The position numbers and the translations under genes are program-made. A DNA stretch of 64,000 nt, taken from Candidatus Heritagella intestinalis. Its GTDB lineage: Bacteria; Bacillota; Clostridia; Oscillospirales; Acutalibacteraceae. The notes below the pieces were generated by a model, which made no database searches, was not told where the DNA came from, and was given only the letters and a program-made list of their open reading frames with translations. Positions 26,280 to 35,406 of the stretch are shown piece after piece (position 1 is the first letter of the stretch; every line of letters starts with the position of its first letter). The DNA lies in contig CAJFVO010000001.1 in the NCBI GenBank assembly GCA_904420555.1, positions 248,001 to 312,000 on the forward strand, given 5' to 3'.

Positions 26280-26580
26280 TGTGCCACCGCACCGACGGAC
26301 TGCTGCCCTCCAACTTATCGGGCTTTCTCCTATCAGGCAGGCTGTTCCGCTGCTGAACGAAAAAGAAGCTGCCTGAATGGGAAAATAATAGCAACGCGAG
26401 GGAACAGGTTGTTTCTTGATGCCACTGCCCCGCGTCTAAAAAACTACCCTGACCGCCTTCGAAATGCATCCGCAAGCTCGCTTGCAGGATGATTTCGCTT
26501 GGCGTGTCAAGCTGTCAACCTATATGATTCTTTTCCCCCCTTTTTCTCATCCAAGGAGAAAAGGGGGTGCACTCCGCATA
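26280..26580 (-). repeat. Dispersed element L, copy 1 (inverted)
   Basis: In reverse orientation this shares most of about 300 bp with the copy at 43912-44215, including GATAGGAGAAAGCCCGATAA, the segment around GCATTTCGAAGGCGGTCAGG, and a stem with CCCCCTTTTCTC arms near 26535-26570. The other copies have CCATCTTTTCTC in this stem, with matching changes on the partner arm. There is no open frame with a recognisable domain in the element. Confidence 0.75.
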
Positions 26581-26676
26581 GGAGACGGAGAGGCATGGGG
26601 GATACTCCCTTGTGAAAAGATTGTTTGGGAGAAGCAAGCTATCACAAAAACTCAACAACGGATGGAGGAATCCCCC

Positions 26677-28269
26677 TTGGCTTTGACGCCTGCTATGCAG
26701 AATGAAATCAACCGGAGACGCACCTTTGCGATTATCTCCCACCCTGATGCGGGTAAAACAACTTTAACGGAAAAATTCCTGCTCTACGGCGGCGCCATTA
26801 CCCTGGCCGGCGCGGTCAAGGGCAAAAAGAACAGCCGCCACGCGGTCTCCGACTGGATGGAAATTGAAAAGCAGCGCGGTATTTCTGTGACCTCTTCCGT
26901 CATGCAGTTCCAGTATGAAGGCTTCTGCATCAATATTCTGGACACCCCCGGACACCAGGACTTCTCTGAGGACACCTACCGCACCCTCATGGCGGCGGAT
27001 TCCGCGGTCATGGTCATCGACGCTTCCAAGGGCGTGGAGGCCCAGACCCGGAAGCTCTTTAAGGTCTGCGTCATGCGGCACATTCCCATTTTCACCTTTA
27101 TCAACAAAATGGACCGGGAAGCCCGGAACCCCTATGATCTGCTGGATGAAATCGAGTATGAGCTGGGCATTAAGACCTATCCCATGAACTGGCCCATCGG
27201 CTGCGGCCGGGATTTCAAGGGCGTCTATGACCGGGAAAAGAAGGAGATTCTGGCCTTTACCCTGAACGGCGGCCAGCGGGAAGTGGAGGCTACCGAAGCC
27301 TCTCTGGACGACGCCTCCATGCAGGAGCGTTTGGGCGAGGAGCTCTATCAGACCCTGCGGGACGATGTGGAGCTCCTGGACGGCGCAGGCTCGGAGTTTG
27401 ATTTGGAGCAGGTGCAGAAGGGCCAGCTCTCCCCGGTGTTTTTCGGTTCCGCTTTGACCAACTTCGGCGTGGAGCCCTTCCTGGAGAGCTTTTTGCAGCT
27501 GACCAGCTCTCCCCTGCCCCGGCAGGCCGAGGACGGCGTGGTGGACCCCTTTGACCCGGGCTTCTCCGCCTTTGTGTTTAAGATTCAGGCCAACATGAAC
27601 AAGGCCCATCGGGACCGCATCGCCTTTATGCGCATTTGCTCCGGCCGGTTTGAAAAGGGCATGGAAGTGCTCCACGTCCAGGGCGGGCGGAAAATGAAGC
27701 TCTCCCAGCCCCAGCAGATGATGGCCCAGAGCCGGGAAATCATCGAAGAGGCCTATGCCGGGGACATTATCGGCGTGTTTGACCCGGGCATTTTCTCCAT
27801 TGGCGACACCGTGTGCTCCCCGGGCATGAAGGTGAAGTTCGAGGGCATTCCCACCTTTGCCCCGGAATTTTTCTGCCGGGTGCAGCAAAAGGACACTATG
27901 AAGCGCAAACAGTTTGTCAAGGGCATCGCTCAGATTGCCCAGGAGGGCGCTATCCAGATTTTCCACGACGTGGGCAGCGGCCTGGAAGAGGTCATTGTGG
28001 GCGTGGTGGGCACCCTGCAATTTGACGTGTTCAAATACCGGATGGAGAACGAATACAATGTGGAGATTCGCATGGAGAACCTCCCCTATCAGTACATCCG
28101 GTGGATTGACAATGCGGATATCGACCTGAAAAAGCTGAACCTGACCTCCGACACCAAGAAGGTTCAGGATATGAAGGACCGCTATTTGCTGCTCTTCGCC
28201 AACGAATGGAGCATCCGCTGGGCCCAGGAGCACAACCCCACTCTGGAGCTGGCAGAATTCAGCCGCTAA
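26677..28269 (+). CDS. prfC: Peptide chain release factor 3
   Basis: Translational GTPase of 530 residues that recycles RF1/RF2 from the ribosome. The G domain has SHPDAGKTTLTEK (P-loop), DTPGHQDFSEDTYR and NKMDRE. The effector segment RHAVSDWMEIEKQRGISVT is diagnostic of RF3. TTG 26677 is preferred: GGAGG precedes it at 8 nt and LALTPAMQ aligns with the usual N-terminus; an ATG at 26662 lies within the Shine-Dalgarno region. A repeat begins one base after the stop. Confidence 0.95.
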   Translation: MALTPAMQNEINRRRTFAIISHPDAGKTTLTEKFLLYGGAITLAGAVKGKKNSRHAVSDWMEIEKQRGISVTSSVMQFQYEGFCINILDTPGHQDFSEDTYRTLMAADSAVMVIDASKGVEAQTRKLFKVCVMRHIPIFTFINKMDREARNPYDLLDEIEYELGIKTYPMNWPIGCGRDFKGVYDREKKEILAFTLNGGQREVEATEASLDDASMQERLGEELYQTLRDDVELLDGAGSEFDLEQVQKGQLSPVFFGSALTNFGVEPFLESFLQLTSSPLPRQAEDGVVDPFDPGFSAFVFKIQANMNKAHRDRIAFMRICSGRFEKGMEVLHVQGGRKMKLSQPQQMMAQSREIIEEAYAGDIIGVFDPGIFSIGDTVCSPGMKVKFEGIPTFAPEFFCRVQQKDTMKRKQFVKGIAQIAQEGAIQIFHDVGSGLEEVIVGVVGTLQFDVFKYRMENEYNVEIRMENLPYQYIRWIDNADIDLKKLNLTSDTKKVQDMKDRYLLLFANEWSIRWAQEHNPTLELAEFSR

Positions 28270-28350
28270 CCAGGCTGAGCCTGGACGCAAGCCGCGAGAT
28301 AGCGGCATCTATGAGCAACCTTTTCTCCCGCGTAAATAGCCTGGGAGGGA
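28270..28350 (+). repeat. 3'-end repeat copy after prfC
   Basis: Starts immediately after the prfC stop with the palindrome CCAGGCTGAGCCTGG, continues ACGCAAGCCGCGAGATAGC and CATCTATGAGCAACC, and ends CCCGCGTAAATAGCCTGGG. This is the cleanest complete copy of the core. Confidence 0.8.
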
Positions 28351-28372
28351 AGCCCCCTTCCTTGAGGGCGCC

Positions 28373-28389
28373 GTGTGCCAGTGGCACAC
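28373..28389. repeat. Palindrome module, arms GTGTGCCA/TGGCACAC
   Basis: Perfect 8-bp arms around one base; identical to 30526-30542, both followed by AATCA. One of the variable-arm palindromes. Confidence 0.75.
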
Positions 28390-28501
28390 AATCAAGACGC
28401 CGACCGAACCGGCAGGTGAGAACGGTGTCACGAAGTGACGGAGGGAGTAAAAAGCCCCCCTTTCTTCCCGCGTAAACAACCGTGGGCTTCTCCGTGACGT
28501 G

Positions 28502-28522
28502 GCACCGCACACTGTGCGGTGC
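28502..28522. repeat. Palindrome module, arms GCACCGCACA/TGTGCGGTGC
   Basis: Perfect 10-bp arms around a C (ACT centre), preceded by TTCTCCGTGACGTGG, which matches the sequence before the palindrome at 38210. The remainder of 28351-28775 holds GC-rich repeat fragments, including GTCACGAAGTGAC near 28426, and the sigma-factor leader. Confidence 0.75.
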
Positions 28523-28775
28523 GGCGCTGCCCATCCTTCAAAGTAAACCCAAGGCTTCCTCTTTAGAGGGGGCCTTTTTCTTTTTGAGGAACAAGAGGAA
28601 TTGCAAAACCATGTGAAAACAATGGCCCTATTCCACGCGTAGGGAGATGCCGCCCGTGACCCATCCGCGCAATCTCTGCATAGAGGAAAATGGCGTCAAA
28701 CAACAACCTTTTTCTACTTTTTCCGTCTATAAAGGTGAAAGAGGTTCCCAAACAACAGAAAAGGAGGCGAAATCA

Positions 28776-29336
28776 ATGGAAGACCACGAACTGGTGGAGC
28801 GTTACTGGCAACGGGATGAAACGGTCCTGGAGGATACCCGACAACAATACGGCGGCTACTGCTTTGCCATTGCCCAAAACCTCCTGGGCTGCTGGGAGGA
28901 CAGTGAGGAATGCGTCAGCGATACCTGGCTGCGGGCCTGGCAGTCTATGCCGCCCCAACGGCCGGGAAAGCTCTCCCTATTCCTGGGGAAGATTACCCGG
29001 AACCTTTCCCTGGACCGCTTACGGGAACAGCGGGCTCAGAAGCGAGGCGGCGGTCAGGGAGAACTGGCTCTGGAAGAGCTGCGGGAATGTATCCCATCTC
29101 CCTCCGACCCCCAGCGGGAAACCGAGGAACGAGAGCTGGCCCAGAGCATGAATGCTTTTCTGCGGGCGCTGCCCCGGAAGGAATGCAGCCTGTTTCTGGC
29201 CCGGTATTGGTATGCGTATTCCCTGGGGGAGATTGGCCGGGCCTTTGCTATGAAAGAGGGGACCGTCAAGGCCAGCCTGTTCCGCATCCGGAAAAAGCTG
29301 AAGCTGCATTTGGAGAAAGAAGGTGTATTCCTGTGA
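28776..29336 (+). CDS. ECF-type RNA polymerase sigma factor
   Basis: About 186 residues with sigma region 2 (DSEECVSDTWLRAWQ, RNLSLDRLR) and region 4 (FLARYWYAYSLGEIGRAF, EGTVKASLFRIRKKL). It directs RNA polymerase to a small regulon in response to an envelope or other signal. ATG 28776 is preceded by AAGGAGG. The stop overlaps the start of the next gene, a membrane protein likely to be its anti-sigma factor. No autoregulatory promoter could be recognised. Confidence 0.9.
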   Translation: MEDHELVERYWQRDETVLEDTRQQYGGYCFAIAQNLLGCWEDSEECVSDTWLRAWQSMPPQRPGKLSLFLGKITRNLSLDRLREQRAQKRGGGQGELALEELRECIPSPSDPQRETEERELAQSMNAFLRALPRKECSLFLARYWYAYSLGEIGRAFAMKEGTVKASLFRIRKKLKLHLEKEGVFL

Positions 29337-30364
29337 AAGAAGAACGGATTTTTCAGGCTATTGGGGAAGCGGACGTTGCCTTGCTGGAACGCTGCCAGGA
29401 GGATATGCAAGGACGCTTCCGGAAAGCAAAGCACCGCTGGCTTCTGGCCGGGGTGGCCGCCTGCCTGGCATTGGCAGTAGGCGTCACAGCGGCGGTGTCA
29501 GTTCTTTCCCGGCAAAACCGGTGGCCCCTCAAGGTGGTGGAGGGCGGCACTTCCAGCACCACTTCGGAGGTAGAAGAAATCCTCCCATGGGATGATCTGA
29601 CGGTGGACCAGCAGTTCTCTATCCTGACCTTTGCGGGACGGGAATACGGCCGGACCGGCGGCGGAGATCATCAATCCGGAGAGCTTTTGGGTGCCGCTAC
29701 GCTCACCGGTTATGATGTGTATACAGAAACCACCTACACCCATCAGGGGGAGGTATACCGCCTGCCCGGGATTTCGGAGGAATGTGCTGTGCTGGTGCAC
29801 TTTGCGGAACAGCCGGAGGCTTATTACCCCTATACCTGTTCCAACTACCAGCCGGAGACGCTGGGACAGTTCCTGGACGACCTGAATCTCCAGGAAAATC
29901 TGGTGTTCGGGACCATGTACTATGAATATGAAAAAGATAACGGCCAACAGGCCACTGTGGAGTTCACCGGAGGGGACCGGGAAATCCTGTGGGAGCTGCT
30001 CTTTTCGGAGACGGACCTGCCCCTGGCGGAGGGCTATTACGAATCGCCGGAATTGATGGAGGATATGCCGGTACTGGATATCGCTGTGGACATCCCCGTT
30101 TTGGGCATCTACAATATCAGTGTGGCAGTCACGGAAGAGGGCTATCTCACCACCAATATCCTGGCAACCGGTAAGGCATTTTTTATTGGGACAGACCGGG
30201 TGCAGGCAGTGGTGGACTATGTGACGGAAAACTGCACCGGCTATGAACTGGTCTATGAAAGCCAGCTGGAAGAAAACCCTGTTCCGGAAGGGGGCGGAGC
30301 ATCCACGGCGGACTACTCTGTTGTAGCCGAAGGGGACGTTTCCAGCATGGCCCCCGCCGACTGA
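29333..30364 (+). CDS. Probable membrane anti-sigma factor
   Basis: About 343 residues. A cytoplasmic N-terminus of roughly 35 residues (KEERIFQAIGEADVALL) is followed by one TM segment (WLLAGVAACLALAVGVTAAV) and a large extracytoplasmic domain rich in Tyr and acidic residues. GTG 29333 overlaps the sigma-factor stop in GTGA, with AAGAAGG upstream, so the two are translationally coupled. The topology and position are those of an anti-sigma factor that holds the sigma factor at the membrane (inference); the outer domain matches no family I recognise. Confidence 0.75.
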   Translation: MKEERIFQAIGEADVALLERCQEDMQGRFRKAKHRWLLAGVAACLALAVGVTAAVSVLSRQNRWPLKVVEGGTSSTTSEVEEILPWDDLTVDQQFSILTFAGREYGRTGGGDHQSGELLGAATLTGYDVYTETTYTHQGEVYRLPGISEECAVLVHFAEQPEAYYPYTCSNYQPETLGQFLDDLNLQENLVFGTMYYEYEKDNGQQATVEFTGGDREILWELLFSETDLPLAEGYYESPELMEDMPVLDIAVDIPVLGIYNISVAVTEEGYLTTNILATGKAFFIGTDRVQAVVDYVTENCTGYELVYESQLEENPVPEGGGASTADYSVVAEGDVSSMAPAD

Positions 30365-30390
30365 ACCATACTCTTTGATACACAAAAATA

Positions 30391-30427
30391 AGCCCGCAGA
30401 AGGCCAAACGCTTTCTGCGGGCTTTGT
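30391..30427 (+). terminator. Terminator after the anti-sigma gene, probably bidirectional
   Basis: Eleven-base-pair GC-rich stem (30391-30401 with 30413-30423). The plus side is followed by TTTG; the minus side ends in TTATTTTTG, so it may also stop the convergent clpC transcript. Confidence 0.8.
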
Positions 30428-30458
30428 GGTTATCTCTGAGACTCCGCTTTCCCACGCA

Positions 30459-30570
30459 GGCTGTTTACGCGGGAAAAAGAGCTGTTCCTTGATGATGCTA
30501 CCTCGCGGGCTTGGCAACGGGCGCCGTGTGCCAGTGGCACACAATCAGGGCGCCGACCGGAGCGGAGCGG
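30459..30570 (-). repeat. 3'-end repeat at the clpC end, with palindrome
   Basis: Contains the reverse core (GTTTACGCGGGAAAAAGAGC, then GATGATGCTACCTCGCGGG) and the palindrome 30526-30542 with arms GTGTGCCA/TGGCACAC. The segment up to about 30565 matches 28365-28412. The clpC stop (30545-30547) and its last codons lie in this shared part. Confidence 0.75.
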
Positions 30571-33028
30571 AGAACACTGCCCGCCGCCGGAACTGAAAAC
30601 TGCCGTTTTCGAACACGCACACAGCCGGTACGCCGGCGCGGATATGCCCAGCCAGCATTTCCTCGGCCAAGGGGTCCTCCAAACGGGTCTGGATGGCTCG
30701 GCGCAGGGGCCGGGCGCCATACACCGGGTCGAAGCCCTCCTCTGCGATCTGGGCCACGGTTTCCGGGGAGAATTCCACCTCCACTCCCAAATCTGCCATA
30801 CGCTTTTGCAGCTTCTCCAAGAGCCGGACGGCAATCTGGCGGATATCCTCCTGGGTGAGTTTGCGGAAAACAATGCAGTCGTCCACACGGTTTAGGAATT
30901 CCGGCCGGAAAAGACTCTTGAGCTCTTCCAGCACCTGCTCCTTCATCCGGGCGGCATCGGCCTCCGGGGTCTCCTGGGCCGCAAAGCCCAGGCTCTTCTT
31001 TTTGTCGGTAATCAGCCGGGCCCCCACGTTGGAGGTCATGATAATCACCGTGTTCTTAAAATCCACATGGCGGCCCTGGGAATCCGTCAGCCGGCCATCC
31101 TCCAAAATTTGCAGGAGAATATTGAACACGTCCGGGTGGGCTTTCTCGATTTCGTCAAAGAGCACCACGGAATAGGGGTGGCTGCGCACGGCGTCGGTGA
31201 GCTGACCGCCCTCCTCATACCCCACATAGCCGGGAGGGGAACCTACCAGCCGGGAAACCGTGTGCTTCTCCATATATTCGGACATATCGAACCGAAGCAT
31301 GGCGTCCTCGTCCCCGAACATGGCCTGGGCCAGAGCCTTGCACAGCTCGGTTTTGCCCACGCCCGTGGGGCCCAGGAACAGGAAAGAGCCAATAGGACGG
31401 CGGGGGTCCTTGAGCCCCACACGGCCCCGGCGGATCGCCCTGGCCACAGCGGAAACCGCCTCTTCCTGGCCCACAATCCGCCGGTGCAGGGTTTCTTCCA
31501 GGTGCAGGAGCCGCTGGCCCTCTTCCTCGGTAAGCTGGGACAGAGGAACCCCCGTCCACATGGAGACAATCTGGGCGATGTCCTCCGGAACTACGGAGCC
31601 GTTCTGCTCCTGTTTCTGATCCTGCCAGCTTTCCTGCTGCTCTTCCAGCTTCTTTTGCAGGGATTTCTGCTCGTCCCGAAGCTGGGCCGCCCGCTCAAAC
31701 TCCTGGGAGTTAATGGCCGCTGCCTTCTCCTGCTCCAGCTCCTTGACCTTCTTTTCCAGGGCCTGGATGCCGTCCGGGGCGGTAAAGGCCCGCAGGCGTA
31801 CCCGGGAGGAGGCTTCGTCAATAAGGTCAATGGCCTTATCCGGCAGGAACCGGTCGGAAATATACCGGGCGGAGAGCTTCACGGCGGCGTTGATGGCTTC
31901 ATCGGTAATGCGCACCTTGTGATGGGCTTCATAGCGGTCCCGGAGGCCCTTGAGAATCAGCACCGTTTCTTCCTGGGTGGGTTCCCCTACCGTCACCGGC
32001 TGGAACCGGCGCTCCAAGGCGGCGTCCTTTTCAATGTGCCCCCGGTATTCGCTGATGGTAGTGGCGCCGATGACCTGCAGCTCCCCCCGGGCCAGAGAGG
32101 GCTTGAGGATATTGGCGGCATCGGTGGCTCCTTCGGCGGCGCCGGCGCCCACCAAGCTGTGGAGCTCATCGATAAATAGGATGACATTGCCGGAGTTCTT
32201 CACCTCATCGATGGCGTTCTTCATGCGCTCTTCAAAATCCCCCCGGTACTTGGCGCCAGCCACCATGCTGGTCAAGTCCAGGGAGACCAGACGCTTGGCT
32301 TTCAGGGGCTCGGGCACCTCCCCGGCCTGGATTTTCAGGGCCAATCCTTCGGCTACGGCGGTCTTGCCCACCCCCGGCTCGCCAATGAGCACCGGGTTGT
32401 TCTTGGTGCGGCGGCACAAAATCTGGATGACCCGCTGAATTTCCTCCTGGCGGCCGATGACCGGGTCGATTTTCCCCTCTGACGCCAGCCGGGTCAAATC
32501 TCGGCCAAAGCGTTCCAGGGAGGTTTCCTGGTTTTTCCCCCCAGAGGAAGGGGCAGATTTCCGGTTTTTTTCCTCCCCAGCTTCTTCTGCTCCCAAAGCC
32601 GCCAGCAGGGCACTGAGAACTTCCCGGCGGGACGCACCCATAGTGGCCAAAAAGCGGATGCCATAGCCCTCGCCCTCTTCCAGAATGGCCAGGAGCAGGT
32701 GCTCGGTGCCCACATAATTGTGTCCCAGACGGGACGCCTGTGCGGCAGAGATTTGCAGGATCCGCTTGCTCCGGGGGGTGAAATCCGAAGGGGAAATCTC
32801 GGTATCCTGGGGGCCCACGCCGATTCTCTCCCGAATCATGGCCTCCATTTTCTCCGCCGTCACCCCGAACTTCTGAAGAACCTGGGCCGCTGTATTCTCG
32901 CCGACCTCCAAAATGCCCAGAAGCATGTGCTCGCTTCCCACATAATCGTGGCGCAATTCCTGCGCTTTTTCCATGGCACGGTTCAGCGCGTCGTTGGCTT
33001 TTTCTGTAAATCCGGTGAAACGATACAT
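30545..33028 (-). CDS. clpC: ATP-dependent Clp protease ATPase subunit ClpC
   Basis: AAA+ unfoldase of 827 residues that feeds ClpP. Two N-terminal Clp repeats (FTEKANDALNRAM, SKRILQISAAQA), D1 Walker A GEPGVGKTA, a middle domain with the UVR-like ERAAQLRDEQKSL, and D2 Walker A GPTGVGKTE are all visible. ATG 33028 follows AAGGAG; the GTG nine bases upstream is too close. The last nine or so codons (FSAPLRSAP) are encoded by repeat sequence shared with 28.4 kb, so the natural C-terminus seems to have been replaced. It is the last gene of the ctsR operon. Confidence 0.96.
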   Translation of the reverse strand: MYRFTGFTEKANDALNRAMEKAQELRHDYVGSEHMLLGILEVGENTAAQVLQKFGVTAEKMEAMIRERIGVGPQDTEISPSDFTPRSKRILQISAAQASRLGHNYVGTEHLLLAILEEGEGYGIRFLATMGASRREVLSALLAALGAEEAGEEKNRKSAPSSGGKNQETSLERFGRDLTRLASEGKIDPVIGRQEEIQRVIQILCRRTKNNPVLIGEPGVGKTAVAEGLALKIQAGEVPEPLKAKRLVSLDLTSMVAGAKYRGDFEERMKNAIDEVKNSGNVILFIDELHSLVGAGAAEGATDAANILKPSLARGELQVIGATTISEYRGHIEKDAALERRFQPVTVGEPTQEETVLILKGLRDRYEAHHKVRITDEAINAAVKLSARYISDRFLPDKAIDLIDEASSRVRLRAFTAPDGIQALEKKVKELEQEKAAAINSQEFERAAQLRDEQKSLQKKLEEQQESWQDQKQEQNGSVVPEDIAQIVSMWTGVPLSQLTEEEGQRLLHLEETLHRRIVGQEEAVSAVARAIRRGRVGLKDPRRPIGSFLFLGPTGVGKTELCKALAQAMFGDEDAMLRFDMSEYMEKHTVSRLVGSPPGYVGYEEGGQLTDAVRSHPYSVVLFDEIEKAHPDVFNILLQILEDGRLTDSQGRHVDFKNTVIIMTSNVGARLITDKKKSLGFAAQETPEADAARMKEQVLEELKSLFRPEFLNRVDDCIVFRKLTQEDIRQIAVRLLEKLQKRMADLGVEVEFSPETVAQIAEEGFDPVYGARPLRRAIQTRLEDPLAEEMLAGHIRAGVPAVCVFENGSFQFRRRAVFSAPLRSAP

Positions 33029-33130
33029 ACTTCCCACTCCTTACTCTCTATCTATCGGTAATGGTTTTCGAAACTCTCTATACTCTATGTCACAGGGGTT
33101 CACTTGGGGAACGCCTGCAAGCCTCCTGCT

Positions 33131-33229
33131 TATTCCTCTGGCTCCTCCTGGGGCTTTTCCCTCTCCATAGCGGCCAGGACTTCCCGGACAAACCGGGCAC
33201 GGGCAGCGGCCTTCAGTCTGGGCTTCCCC
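33131..33229 (-). repeat. Tandem duplicate of the mcsB 3' end
   Basis: About 99 bp repeats the sequence at 33258-33356 (offset 127 bp) with few differences, including the stop codon and the coding for FVR-LAAMEREKPQEEPEE. Because 127 is not a multiple of three the copy is out of frame with mcsB and is not translated from it. It sits in the mcsB-clpC spacer. Confidence 0.85.
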
Positions 33230-33256
33230 TTGGGGACTATCCGGCAAGACCTCCGC

Positions 33257-34339
33257 CTATTCCTCTGGCTCCTCCTGAGGCTTTTCCCTCTCCATAGCGG
33301 CCAGGATTCCCCGGACAAACCGGGCACGGGCAGCGGCCTCCACCTGGGGATTCCCGCCGGGGGCAACCACCACATTGGCCGGCTGGCCCTCCACAGACAG
33401 GCGGTGCAGTACTGGGAGGGAGCCTCTCCCTGGCAGGGAAACCTCCTGGAGGAACCCGCAGGACACTCCCAGCCGCACATTGGAGAGGAGCTTTTCAAAT
33501 TCCGGATAGTCCAGCAGCCGGGCATAACGCAGAATCCCATAAGAACGGGCCACGGTATCCTGGATTTCCGGGCGCTGCAGGAGCTTTTTCCGGGCCCCCC
33601 GCTCCTGGCGGATTAACTGGCGGCAGATGCTGTCCAGATTGGTGAGGGCCTCGCTTTCGCCAATGCCCAAAGTCACCTGGTTGGAAAGCTCATAGAGGCA
33701 GCTGGCGGATTCGCCGTTCTCCCCGTCAATGCTTTGGAGGGTCAGCCCCAGTCGGGAAAGATTGGCGGCGGTGCGGCCGATAATGCCCCCCTCTTCCATG
33801 GCGGGAAGGTGCAGGATCACCGAGGCCCGCATCCCGGTGCCCAGGTCTGCCGGGTTGCTGGTCAGGTAGCCCAGCTCCTCGTCAAAGGCAAAAGCCAGGG
33901 CGCTGCTCAGAGCGTCGTCCTTCTCTTTCAGCTCCTGCCACACTTTGTGGAAGCACAGGCCCGCCCCCATGACCTGGAAGCGCAGGTGGTCCGCCCCGTT
34001 GACCATCATGGCAAAGCCCTCGTCCTTGGACTGGAACAGCGCCCGGGCATGGAGATTGCCGGTGCAGAGGAAATCCGGCGTTACCAGCCGGCGCTCTGCC
34101 AGCCCCACACACAGCTTGGGGTCGCTGAACACATACTGCCACAGGAATTCCTCCGGGGGAAAACAGGGGTTCCCCGTTACCGCCTCATCGATTTTTTTCA
34201 GCACCTCTACCCGCCGGTCATTGTCCAGCTTATCCGGGAAGGGAATGCCGCTGAGATTGCGGGAAAGGCTCACGTGGGTACTGACCACCATATCCTCTTC
34301 CGGGCCGCTTTTCTCATACCACTTTGCCGGTTTACCCAT
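33257..34339 (-). CDS. mcsB: McsB-like protein (protein arginine kinase homolog), catalytic residues lost
   Basis: 360 residues, clearly a phosphagen-kinase-fold McsB by overall match (GPEEDMVVS, GYLTS, GTGMRASVILHLPAM, SNQVTLGIGE, IRQERGARKKL). Key residues differ from Bacillus McsB: the ATP-binding SSRIRLARN is STHVSLSRN (His22, Ser24), the NEEDH box is NGADH (114-118), the TSCPTN cysteine is Asn162, and the ERDIRRA phosphoarginine site near the C-terminus is absent. It is unlikely to phosphorylate arginine and may only bind McsA, CtsR or ClpC. ATG 34339 follows AAGGAGG and overlaps the mcsA stop. Confidence 0.88.
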   Translation of the reverse strand: MGKPAKWYEKSGPEEDMVVSTHVSLSRNLSGIPFPDKLDNDRRVEVLKKIDEAVTGNPCFPPEEFLWQYVFSDPKLCVGLAERRLVTPDFLCTGNLHARALFQSKDEGFAMMVNGADHLRFQVMGAGLCFHKVWQELKEKDDALSSALAFAFDEELGYLTSNPADLGTGMRASVILHLPAMEEGGIIGRTAANLSRLGLTLQSIDGENGESASCLYELSNQVTLGIGESEALTNLDSICRQLIRQERGARKKLLQRPEIQDTVARSYGILRYARLLDYPEFEKLLSNVRLGVSCGFLQEVSLPGRGSLPVLHRLSVEGQPANVVVAPGGNPQVEAAARARFVRGILAAMEREKPQEEPEE

Positions 34340-34865
34340 GGTTCTTCCCCTCCTTTGTATCCTTGATCGCCTTGATTTCATCCCGCAGCACGGCAGCCCG
34401 CTCGAAATTCTGGGAGGCAATGGCCTCTTGCAGCTGGCGCTCCTTCTGCTCTAAATCCGATACCTTTTGCGGAACCACCCGCATCCCGGTCTGGGGGCGC
34501 AGGATCATCTTCCCCTGGGAAGGCTTTTTCCCCCGGTGCTCGGTGCTGCCGTGGATGCGCTGAATCACCGGAAGCAGACGCCGGCGGAAGGTCTGGTAGC
34601 ACTGGGCGCAGCCCACACGGCCTGTGCGGCTGATTTCCTCAAAGCTGCTGCCGCACACCGGGCAGCGCACCTCCTCAGGGGATTCCTCCTGCTCCAGGAG
34701 GCCGGACAACAGCTCTCCCAGGGAAAACCGGTAATTCCCGAAAAAGTTCCCGCAGCCCAATTTTCTCGCGCATTCCGAGCAAACCATAGCTTCGGAAAGC
34801 CTTCCGTTGACAATCCTCTTAATATGGGTAGTAGCGGGATTTTTCCCGCAGTTCTGGCAGTACAT
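34332..34865 (-). CDS. mcsA: McsA, zinc-finger activator/adaptor of McsB
   Basis: 177 residues with four Cys pairs (CQNC, CSEC, CPVC, CAQC) forming two zinc sites and a C-terminal UVR motif NFERAAVLRDEIKAI. In Bacillus McsA activates McsB and tunes CtsR. ATG 34865 follows GGGAGG. Its zinc-binding residues are all intact, in contrast to the changed McsB encoded next, and mcsB starts within its stop codon region. Confidence 0.93.
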   Translation of the reverse strand: MYCQNCGKNPATTHIKRIVNGRLSEAMVCSECARKLGCGNFFGNYRFSLGELLSGLLEQEESPEEVRCPVCGSSFEEISRTGRVGCAQCYQTFRRRLLPVIQRIHGSTEHRGKKPSQGKMILRPQTGMRVVPQKVSDLEQKERQLQEAIASQNFERAAVLRDEIKAIKDTKEGKNHG

Positions 34866-34912
34866 ATGGACAACCTCCCTGGTCGATATTTCCAAATGGG
34901 TATCACCCTATC

Positions 34913-35371
34913 CTATGCGGCGCTGTAAGCGGCCATGAGCAGATTCTTCAGGATGCCGGCGCGCAGCTGGTCCCGATTTTCCCGGGGGGCCGCAGCCAGG
35001 GCCTGGTCGGACACTGCCGCCGCCATGAGCCTCGCCTCCCGCAGGGAAAGGGCCTTGCGCTCCACCAAATTCCGCAGCATAATCCCCGCTGTGGCTGCAT
35101 CCAGGGAGCTCCCAATGGAATTCACCAGATGCATCAGCAGGGATGGCGTATCCCGCATGACCCGGGTAATGCGCACATAGCCCCCGCCCCCCCGGCGGCT
35201 CTCCACCAGGTAGCCCTGCTCCGGGGTAAAGCGGGAGGAAATCACATAGCTGATCTGGCTGGGCACGCAGCCGATGGTTTCCGCCAGCTCATTGCGCCGG
35301 AATTCCGCGCTCCCGTGCTCCGCCTCCAAAAGGGACAGGATATACTGGACCACGCTGTCCGTCATCTTCAT
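34913..35371 (-). CDS. ctsR: Class III heat-shock repressor CtsR
   Basis: 152 residues. The winged-helix DNA-binding domain includes FRRNELAETIGCVPSQISYVI and the glycine-rich wing SRRGGGGYVRI, the heat-sensing glycine loop. It represses this operon through heptad operators, one of which overlaps the promoter at 35407-35435. First gene of the operon, with GGAGGGG before ATG 35371. Confidence 0.95.
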   Translation of the reverse strand: MKMTDSVVQYILSLLEAEHGSAEFRRNELAETIGCVPSQISYVISSRFTPEQGYLVESRRGGGGYVRITRVMRDTPSLLMHLVNSIGSSLDAATAGIMLRNLVERKALSLREARLMAAAVSDQALAAAPRENRDQLRAGILKNLLMAAYSAA

Positions 35372-35406
35372 AGGGGTCCCCTCCGTTTTGACTTTGTTTG
35401 TCTTTG

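Noticed and set aside
35385..35406. A second complete CtsR operator
   Set aside because: Only loose heptads are seen; the spacing and sequence do not meet the consensus well enough to list as a separate site.
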